NCBI RefSeq assembly: GCF_045277565.1
Contig: NZ_CP123584.1
Span: 62,001 to 126,000 of the forward strand
Origin: Aliisedimentitalea scapharcae
Lineage (GTDB): Bacteria > Pseudomonadota > Alphaproteobacteria > Rhodobacterales > Rhodobacteraceae
DNA length: 64,000 nt
Direction: 5' to 3'
Below are positions 57,921 through 64,000 of this stretch, in pieces. Positions within the stretch are counted from its first letter, which is position 1; each line of letters begins with the position of its first letter. A program made the position numbers and the translations under genes. Below the pieces are notes generated by a model. That model ran no database searches and was not told where the DNA came from. It saw only the letters and a program-made list of their open reading frames with translations.

Positions 57921-59165
57921 TCAGCTGGGCGACAGGCCCCGCATCCGTTCGGACCTACGACGAAGCAACTCGACGACAGTCAGAAGCCCGATAGAGATGA
58001 TCACGAGAATCGTTGCCACGGCCAAAATCGTCGGGCTGATCTGTTCACGAATACCCGAGAACATCTGGCGCGGAATGGTCCGCTGCTTTACGTCCGCCAA
58101 CTGCAGGACCACGACCACTTCGTCGAATGAAGTGATAAAGGCAAACAGGCCGCCAGAAATAACCCCAGGCAGGATCAACGGCATCTGCACCCGGAAGAAG
58201 GTCGTCACCGGCCCTGCCCCCATGTTCGATGCCGCCCGTGTCAGGCTTTGGTCAAAACCGGACAGGGTCGCGGTCACCGTAATGATCACGAATGGAGTTC
58301 CCAGGGCCGCGTGGGCCAGGATCAAACCGGCATAGGTCTTGGCCAGGCCGACGCCCGAGAAGAAATAGAACAGACCAGACGCGGTAATCACCAACGGAAC
58401 GATCATCGGTGAAATCAGCAACGCCATGATTGGGCGCCGCCAAGGCATTTCGGATCTCGACAGACCAATGGCCGCCAAAGTACCCAAGGCCGTGGACAAC
58501 AATGTTGCCCAAATCCCGATGAAGAACGAGTTGCGGATCGAACGGATCCACTGGGCATTGTTCCACATGTCCGACCACCAGCCGGCGATAGCTTCGGGAG
58601 CCACCATACCATTGGCCAGAATGTCCTTGTACCAACGCAACGAGAACGCATCAGGATCCAGTGCGAGCATACCGGGAGTAAAGCTGAAGTAAGGCTCCTG
58701 GTTGAAGCTGAGCGGGATCAGGATGATGATTGGCGTGATCAGAAAGACAAAGATCGCACCACAGATCGTCCGGAAGGTGTAGAACCACAACACCTCGCGC
58801 GCTGTCGCATAAGGTGGCTGGTTGAGCCGGTAGGATCCCGTATGCAACCACAGTGCCATGCGCCCGATGATGTAGCCAACAAACATCAGCAGCACCCCAT
58901 AGGGGAAACTGACCAACAAGGACCCAAGAACCAGGAAGGCGGCACCCGTGGCCAACCCAGCCATCAATGGTTTGGGGACAGCCTTGACCACGACCATACC
59001 GGCCGCAGCAAAGATCACAGCACCAACCAGTAGGTAAGGTAGGAACAGGGATAGGCTGCCCTGCGCTGTCATCAGGCCGATCAGCGCACCGAACCCGGCC
59101 AGGATACCCAATGTAAAGCCAATGGGCGGCTGCGGCGGGATATATCTAAATTCACCACTACTCAT
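57921..59165 (-). CDS. ABC transporter permease, PotC-type
   Basis: A 414-residue integral membrane subunit of a spermidine/putrescine-type importer. Four N-terminal helices form an extra region before the usual BPD_transp_1 domain, whose EAA-like loop is SLTRAASNMGAGPVTTFF. It is the last gene of the operon, after the other permease. The N-terminal extension of about 130 residues is longer than classic PotC. Confidence 0.85.
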   Translation of the reverse strand: MSSGEFRYIPPQPPIGFTLGILAGFGALIGLMTAQGSLSLFLPYLLVGAVIFAAAGMVVVKAVPKPLMAGLATGAAFLVLGSLLVSFPYGVLLMFVGYIIGRMALWLHTGSYRLNQPPYATAREVLWFYTFRTICGAIFVFLITPIIILIPLSFNQEPYFSFTPGMLALDPDAFSLRWYKDILANGMVAPEAIAGWWSDMWNNAQWIRSIRNSFFIGIWATLLSTALGTLAAIGLSRSEMPWRRPIMALLISPMIVPLVITASGLFYFFSGVGLAKTYAGLILAHAALGTPFVIITVTATLSGFDQSLTRAASNMGAGPVTTFFRVQMPLILPGVISGGLFAFITSFDEVVVVLQLADVKQRTIPRQMFSGIREQISPTILAVATILVIISIGLLTVVELLRRRSERMRGLSPS

Positions 59166-59171
59166 GTCAGA

Positions 59172-60431
59172 TCACCCAAGTTTCATATTGTCGATGCCGA
59201 CAATGCGGTCATACAACCAGAACAGGAACAGCACGAACACCAGCAGCACCAGACCCAGGGCCGCGGCAAGGTTCCAGTTCAACGACTTTCGCATGTGGAA
59301 ATCGATGATGTTCGAAATCATCTGGCCGTCTTGCCCCCCCACAAGTGCAGGCGTGATGTAGTATCCAATCGCAAGGATGAATACGAGCATAGCACCCGCG
59401 CCGATACCGGGAACAGACTGTGGGAAATAGACCCGCCAGAACGCGGTCCAGTTCGTAGCCCCCATGGATTTCGCCGCACGCACATAATACGGCGGGATGG
59501 TTTTCATCACCGAGTAGAGCGGTAGGATCATAAACGGCAGCATGATGTGCGTCATCGCAATCAATGTCCCGGTCTTGTTATAGATCAACGAGAACCTGGC
59601 ATCATCGGTCGCAAGTCCAAAAACCACAAAGAGGTCATTCATCACACCCTGCGCCTGCAACATGGCAATCCAGGCCGTGGTTCGCACCAGAAGCGATGTC
59701 CAAAACGGCAGCAACACCAGAATGAGCAACAGGTTCGATGTGCGCACTGTCAGGGTCGACAGCAAGTAGGCCACCGGATACCCCAGAAGCAGGCAGAATA
59801 TTGTCACCAAGAAAGAGATCTCGAGCGTTCGATAGAACAGCTTGCCGTGGATTCGGCGCTCTTCATCCTGGCGTTCAAATGATCCGTCGGCGTTGTATTT
59901 CATATCCAGCGCAGACGCCACATAGCCCGGGTTGAATGTCACGGATGCGATTTTGATCGCTTTCCAGACTTCAATGTCGGCCCAGTCTTTGTCCTTAGCG
60001 ATCAAAGCTTCCATGTAGGGAGCTTCCATCTTCTTGGCGCTGCGGGCAGTTTTGGTAAACAGGCTGCGGGTACCGGATTTCTCACGGTTCACCCGGGTTG
60101 CAACCTGACCGATTGTCTTGTTTTCCCGCGCTTTTGCCAAGTCGGAAACCATCGCCGCTGCCATGGCTTCGGTTGGCGGTGAAATCGCGTCCCAATCGGA
60201 CATCGACGCCGCGGATTCGGGCATCAGGTTGGTATAGCGTGCATCGTAAACACCCTGCTGTAGCAGGACCACGATTGGCACAAGAAAGACCACGATAATG
60301 AAGGCGATCAGTGGAAATGCGAGCCCGAAAGCGCGCGCGCGGCTGCGGAACATTGCCTGGGCAAGACGCTTTTTAAGAGGCGTGCCATCCGCGGCAAGCA
60401 GCGGTCCGGAGGACCCTGTGGTGTCTGTCAT
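59172..60431 (-). CDS. ABC transporter permease, PotB-type
   Basis: A 419-residue permease from the ATG at 60431. A signal-anchor helix (FPLIAFIIVVFLVPIVVLLQ) is followed by a periplasmic insert of about 150 residues, then the BPD_transp_1 core with an EAA loop (RAAKSMGATNWTAFWRVYF). The large insert is not found in Escherichia coli PotB and might contact the binding protein. Confidence 0.85.
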   Translation of the reverse strand: MTDTTGSSGPLLAADGTPLKKRLAQAMFRSRARAFGLAFPLIAFIIVVFLVPIVVLLQQGVYDARYTNLMPESAASMSDWDAISPPTEAMAAAMVSDLAKARENKTIGQVATRVNREKSGTRSLFTKTARSAKKMEAPYMEALIAKDKDWADIEVWKAIKIASVTFNPGYVASALDMKYNADGSFERQDEERRIHGKLFYRTLEISFLVTIFCLLLGYPVAYLLSTLTVRTSNLLLILVLLPFWTSLLVRTTAWIAMLQAQGVMNDLFVVFGLATDDARFSLIYNKTGTLIAMTHIMLPFMILPLYSVMKTIPPYYVRAAKSMGATNWTAFWRVYFPQSVPGIGAGAMLVFILAIGYYITPALVGGQDGQMISNIIDFHMRKSLNWNLAAALGLVLLVFVLFLFWLYDRIVGIDNMKLG

Positions 60432-60464
60432 AAGTCTCTGGCCTCGAAAGAATTCTTGGCGAAA

Positions 60465-60493
60465 TGGAAAAGGCCCGGCATGGGCCTTTTCCA
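60465..60493 (-). terminator. Hairpin between binding-protein and permease genes
   Basis: TGGAAAAGGCCC and GGGCCTTTTCCA, a perfect 12-bp stem with a 5-nt loop, right after the binding-protein gene. On the minus strand the second arm has a TTTT run. This placement commonly lets the binding protein be made in excess over the permeases. Confidence 0.75.
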
Positions 60494-60508
60494 CATTTCA
60501 TTCGCAGA

Positions 60509-61585
60509 TTAGTTGGCCAGCCAAGAGTTGAAACGGTCGTTCAGCTCGTCCTGGTTGTCAGCCCAGAATTCAAAGTTGTTGACCAGAGCATTTGCCAGGT
60601 TTGCTTCGGCAGTCGGCATGTGCGGACCCATCTCAGTCTTGCCGTCGTTGTACAGACCAACAAGCGGACCGGACGATTTACGCGCCGGGCCATAGGAAAT
60701 CCAGGATGCCTGTGCGGCCAGCTGCTGGGTGTCCGTGGAGAACGCCAGGAAGTCCAGAGCCGCGGCTTTGTTTGGCGCACCTTTGGGCATGACCCACAGG
60801 TCAAAGTCCATGATCTGACCGTCCCAGACCACTTCGAACGGTTTGCCTTCACCAGCAGCCGCGTTGAAGATCCGACCGTTATAAGCGGTGGTCATGACAA
60901 CTTCGCCATCGGCCAACAGCTGCGGAGGCTGGGCGCCAGCTTCCCACCAGACAACGCTGTCTTTGATGGTGTCCAGCTTGGCAAATGCGCGGTCCACACC
61001 TTCGTCGGTGTCCAGGATGCCATAGACTTCGGCCGCCGGAACACCGTCTGCCATCAGAGCCATTTCCAGCAACGATTTGGGGTTCTTGCGCAGGCCACGC
61101 TTGCCCGGGAAGCCTTCGAGATCGAACAGGTCGTCAATGCTGTCGACGCCCGGAGTTTTCGAGCTGTCATAGGCGAAAACAGTCGACCACACGATGTTGG
61201 CAACAGCACAGTCGCTCAGCGCACCTTCGATGAAGTCATCGGAAGCTGGAGTGCCGTCGGGTGCCGCAGGCAGGATCGAATGATCGATCTCTTCCAGCAG
61301 ACCTTCGTCACAGCCGCGGATTGCGTCGGACAGTTCTACGTCAACCAGGTCCCATGTGACAGTACCGGCTTCGACCTGAGATTTGATTTCCGCGAGACCA
61401 CCATTGTAGTCCTCGGAGACAACCGTGTTGCCGGTCTTGGCGGCCCATGGCTTGTGATAGGCTTCGACTTGGCTTTTGGTATAGGCGCCGCCCCAGCTGA
61501 CAACGGTGATGGAATCAGCAGCCGATGCAACACCGGCAGTAAAGGCCAATGCCGTGGTCGCGAGAAGGGTTTTGGTCAGGTTCAT
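60509..61585 (-). CDS. Extracellular solute-binding protein, PotD/PotF-type
   Basis: A 358-residue periplasmic binding protein with a signal peptide (TLLATTALAFTAGVASA) and the polyamine-type fold starting TVVSWGGAYTKSQ, then DLVDVELSDAIRGCDEG. A TAGGAG site precedes the ATG. It would capture putrescine, spermidine or a related amine for the two permeases. Confidence 0.88.
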   Translation of the reverse strand: MNLTKTLLATTALAFTAGVASAADSITVVSWGGAYTKSQVEAYHKPWAAKTGNTVVSEDYNGGLAEIKSQVEAGTVTWDLVDVELSDAIRGCDEGLLEEIDHSILPAAPDGTPASDDFIEGALSDCAVANIVWSTVFAYDSSKTPGVDSIDDLFDLEGFPGKRGLRKNPKSLLEMALMADGVPAAEVYGILDTDEGVDRAFAKLDTIKDSVVWWEAGAQPPQLLADGEVVMTTAYNGRIFNAAAGEGKPFEVVWDGQIMDFDLWVMPKGAPNKAAALDFLAFSTDTQQLAAQASWISYGPARKSSGPLVGLYNDGKTEMGPHMPTAEANLANALVNNFEFWADNQDELNDRFNSWLAN

Positions 61586-61623
61586 ACTTATACTCTCCTA
61601 GTTGGTATTCAGGTTGGTTTTGT

Positions 61624-61648
61624 CCCTCGGTCCATTGGTGGCCGAGGG
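61624..61648. repeat. Inverted repeat between ATPase and binding-protein genes
   Basis: CCCTCGG (61624-61630) and CCGAGGG (61642-61648), 7 bp perfect, in the 79-bp gap. No T-run follows on the minus strand. It may allow partial stop or mRNA processing in the operon. Confidence 0.45.
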
Positions 61649-61664
61649 TTGTTGGAAATTTGAA

Positions 61665-62834
61665 TTACGCGTCCAGCGCGCGGCAGTCGTCCGGCAACCA
61701 GCCGATTTCGATCTGCGCACCAGGTTCCAAACGCACCTGATCAGGTGCATTTCGGGACTTGATGACAAAGTCGTCGTTTCCGGCCACGCTCAGACGTGTG
61801 CGGAAAATGTCGCCCATGTAGATGAATTCCTTGACCGTAGCCTTCAGAAGGTGCGCGCCACCTTGCAGACGATCCTTGTTGAATTCCACGCGTTCAGGAC
61901 GGATTGAAACACGGGTCCGCTCACCTGGCTTGGTCACATTAACCGGCTTGCAGTCAATCAGTTCGCCATCGTCCAGCTGAACCAGCGCGATGCCGTTGTT
62001 GATCTCCTTGACCACACCTTCGAGCGTGTTGTTCTCGCCGATGAACTGGGCAACAAAACTGTTCTGGGGCGCTTCGTACAGCTCATCTGGCGGCGCCAGC
62101 TGCTGAATCACACCGTCGTTGAACACGGCGACACGGTCTGACATGGTCAAAGCTTCGGTTTGGTCGTGGGTCACATACACCACGGTAATACCCAAACGGT
62201 GGGCCAAATGGGTAATCTCGAACTGCATCTTTTCCCGCAGTTGCTTGTCCAGCGCGCCGAGCGGTTCGTCCATCAGAACCAGTTCCGGTTCGAACACAAG
62301 CGCACGGGCCAGGGCGATCCGCTGTTGTTGGCCACCCGACAACTGTGCGGGACGTCGCCCACCAAAGGCACCCATTTCAACCATATCCAGGGCGCGTTTG
62401 ATTTTTTCTTCACGTTCAGATTTGCCGAACTTGCGCACTTCCAGAGGAAAGCTGAGGTTCTCCGCAATGGTCATGTGCGGAAACAGGGCATAGTTCTGAA
62501 AAACCATGCCAATGCCGCGCTTGTGCGGCGGGATGTTGTTAATCGGACGCCCGTCAAGGCGAATTTCGCCATGGGTGGCTGTTTCAAACCCGGCCAGCAT
62601 CATCAGGCAGGTGGTTTTACCCGACCCTGACGGCCCCAACATGGTAAGGAATTCGCCCTTGGGCAATTGGAGGTTAAGATCTTTGACGACAAGCACCTCG
62701 CCGTCATAGCTTTTCTGAACGCGTTCGAACTCCACGAACGCGTTGTTATTCGATGCATCAGCCAAATCAGGCTCCCCGTCTATGTTCCCGGCAGCTTGGC
62801 GCTGCACTTGTTTTGATCTAATCACACCCAGCAT
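61665..62834 (-). CDS. ABC transporter ATP-binding protein, PotA-type
   Basis: A 389-residue ATPase: Walker A GPSGSGKTT, Q-loop in MVFQNYALFPHMT, signature LSGGQQQRIALARAL, Walker B LVLMDEPLGALDK, and a C-terminal TOBE domain. It is the first gene of the amine-importer operon. The ATG at 62834 has no clear ribosome site. An in-frame TTG at 62765 behind GGGGAG is an alternative start that would remove 23 poorly conserved residues. Confidence 0.9.
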   Translation of the reverse strand: MLGVIRSKQVQRQAAGNIDGEPDLADASNNNAFVEFERVQKSYDGEVLVVKDLNLQLPKGEFLTMLGPSGSGKTTCLMMLAGFETATHGEIRLDGRPINNIPPHKRGIGMVFQNYALFPHMTIAENLSFPLEVRKFGKSEREEKIKRALDMVEMGAFGGRRPAQLSGGQQQRIALARALVFEPELVLMDEPLGALDKQLREKMQFEITHLAHRLGITVVYVTHDQTEALTMSDRVAVFNDGVIQQLAPPDELYEAPQNSFVAQFIGENNTLEGVVKEINNGIALVQLDDGELIDCKPVNVTKPGERTRVSIRPERVEFNKDRLQGGAHLLKATVKEFIYMGDIFRTRLSVAGNDDFVIKSRNAPDQVRLEPGAQIEIGWLPDDCRALDA

Positions 62835-62865
62835 AGGTAACGCTAGGTACGAATAAAATAAATTT

Positions 62866-62919
62866 CCGAAGCTTCGGTTACGTAAAAACTATGTTCTCGA
62901 GCGTGAACTTCGGAAGTTC
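62866..62919. promoter_or_regulatory. Two palindromes upstream of the ABC operon
   Basis: CCGAAGCTTCGG (62866-62877) and GAACTTCGGAAGTTC (62905-62919) are perfect palindromes sharing a GAAG/CTTC core, about 40 bp apart. They lie between the ATPase gene and the aminotransferase gene. They are likely operators for a regulator of amine uptake, but that regulator is not in the window. Confidence 0.5.
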
Positions 62920-63105
62920 GTTGCTTTGGGGAGTTGATTACAATTCGCACCAGAGGCGGCGACTTTTTGCGACTCATTGATGACGATTTGCGCCGCGCAC
63001 ATGTCGCATTTGGTTCGGTTGCGCCCCCTATTCGTCTTTCAGGGACTGCAACCGATCCTGATGGCGAAGGACCAATTAACTGATTTCTCGGCTTTCTAGC
63101 AGATT

Positions 63106-64000
63106 TTAGGAGGCAGAGACCATCAACCCGTCGCCGGTGATCTGTTCAAGGCAGTCATCCAAGGCCAGACGCGCCCGTTTAATCATCAGGTCAATCTCGG
63201 ACCGAGAGATAACCAATGGCGGTGAGATCACCATCCGGTCGCCCACATGGCGCATGATAAGGTTGTTGGCAAAAGACTTCTCACGGCAAATCAGTCCAAC
63301 AGTCCCCTCGTCGGCGGCAAATTTGGCGCGCGTTTTCTTGTCCGGCGTCAATGCGATCGAAGCCATCATACCAACGATCTTAGCCTCGCCAACCAGCGGG
63401 TGATCTACCAGGCTTTCCCATTTTTCTTTTAGATAGGGGCCCGTGTCGACCCGAACCTGATCAACAATTTGCTCTTCTTCCAGAATTCGGATGTTTTCCA
63501 ATGCCACGGCAGCGGCGACCGGATGCCCGGAATAAGTGTAGCCATGATTGAATTCATCGCTGGCAATCACACCCGCGATCTCCTCGCTCACGACCGATGC
63601 TGCGATTGGCGCATAGCCAGAGCTCAGGCCCTTGGCGATGGTAATGATATCAGGCCTGATCCCCATGGTTTCACTGCCGAACCAATTTCCGGTCCGGCCA
63701 AAGCCACAGATGACCTCATCCGCGATCAACAGGATTTCATACTTGTCACAGATCCTTTGAATCTCGGGCCAATAAGTTTCCGGGGGCACGATAACCCCCC
63801 CGGCACCCTGCACCGGTTCTGCGATAAAGGCGGCGACACGGTCTTCGCCCAATTCCAGAATTGCGTCTTCCAAAGCACGCGCACGCGTCAAACCAAAGTC
63901 TTCGGGGGACGACTCTCCGCCTTCGGCCCACCAGTGAGGTTGCTCTATGTGATGAATGTCCGGAATCGGAATCCCGCCTTGTGCGTGCATTGCGGACATT
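63106..64000 (-). CDS. Class III aminotransferase, 3' part
   Basis: This frame is open at the right edge and ends at 63106; at least 298 residues are visible and the N-terminal third is missing. It has the class III PLP signature LIADEVICGFGRTG, and the PLP Lys in IITIAKGLSSGY. Relatives act on polyamines, beta-alanine or taurine. The next genes leftward, after a 271-bp gap, form the amine importer, which suggests use of imported amines. Confidence 0.88.
   Translation of the reverse strand, partial: MSAMHAQGGIPIPDIHHIEQPHWWAEGGESSPEDFGLTRARALEDAILELGEDRVAAFIAEPVQGAGGVIVPPETYWPEIQRICDKYEILLIADEVICGFGRTGNWFGSETMGIRPDIITIAKGLSSGYAPIAASVVSEEIAGVIASDEFNHGYTYSGHPVAAAVALENIRILEEEQIVDQVRVDTGPYLKEKWESLVDHPLVGEAKIVGMMASIALTPDKKTRAKFAADEGTVGLICREKSFANNLIMRHVGDRMVISPPLVISRSEIDLMIKRARLALDDCLEQITGDGLMVSAS

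Noticed and set aside
60464..61663. 399-codon antisense ORF over the binding-protein gene
   Set aside because: The sense gene has a signal peptide and clear family motifs; the antisense has none.
1..64000. CRISPR arrays and insertion sequences
   Set aside because: No regularly spaced repeats and no transposase-like ORFs were found.

Overview
ORGANISM AND OVERALL LAYOUT. The window looks like a chromosome segment of a marine Rhodobacteraceae (Roseobacter-group alphaproteobacterium). The reasons are the serC-serA operon with its leader, the dapD/dapE lysine genes, secreted Hint-domain proteins with a choice-of-anchor L-like domain, a polyamine-type ABC importer, and the moderately high GC content. 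The left 34.7 kb is a tailed-phage prophage integrated at a tRNA-Arg(CCT) gene. The right 29.3 kb is host chromosome. The prophage runs off the left edge: no second att site and no tape-measure gene are visible. || PROPHAGE, 1-34.7 kb. From right to left it holds a tyrosine integrase (33647-34675) and an excisionase-like gene, then a rightward early operon (24105-33489). That operon carries a RecE-like nuclease and RecT, an HNH nuclease, a 5-methylcytosine methyltransferase whose DNA also encodes a second protein in another frame, an ASCH protein, a DUF4326 protein and many small genes. Next is an immunity region (21699-24080) with divergent repressor genes and two operator clusters built on CTCACAnnnTGTGAG. 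A leftward replication operon (21472-14278) follows, with a CII-like protein, RuvC-like resolvase, DUF1376 protein, DnaB, an adenine methyltransferase and a candidate late regulator. Two tandem terminators (14165-14015) close it. The leftward late operon (13972-310) encodes fibre-like proteins, terminase, a portal with a 2H-phosphoesterase tail (Acb1-like, possible anti-CBASS), a DUF2213 protease with a nested scaffold start, cement and capsid proteins, connectors, a MuF-type protein carrying a zinc-protease domain, tail terminator, tail tube, and tail chaperones joined by a -1 frameshift at TTTTTTG. Genes overlap by NTGA or TGATG almost throughout, including TTGA and CTGA forms. || HOST, 34.7-64 kb. 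A LacI-type regulator and a YcaQ-like protein precede serC-serA (serine synthesis). Next come a LOG-family protein, a threonine-dehydratase-like enzyme, a GntR regulator and dapD. Three Hint-domain proteins, a small conserved protein and a glutamate-receptor-like channel lie between dapD and dapE. Downstream are a DUF2064 protein, RNase R, a DUF1801 protein, a GST-like protein with a divergent WYL regulator, and an MltB-like transglycosylase. The window ends with a four-gene spermidine/putrescine-type ABC operon and the 3' part of a class III aminotransferase, which together suggest amine uptake and use. || I saw no CRISPR array, rRNA or insertion sequence.
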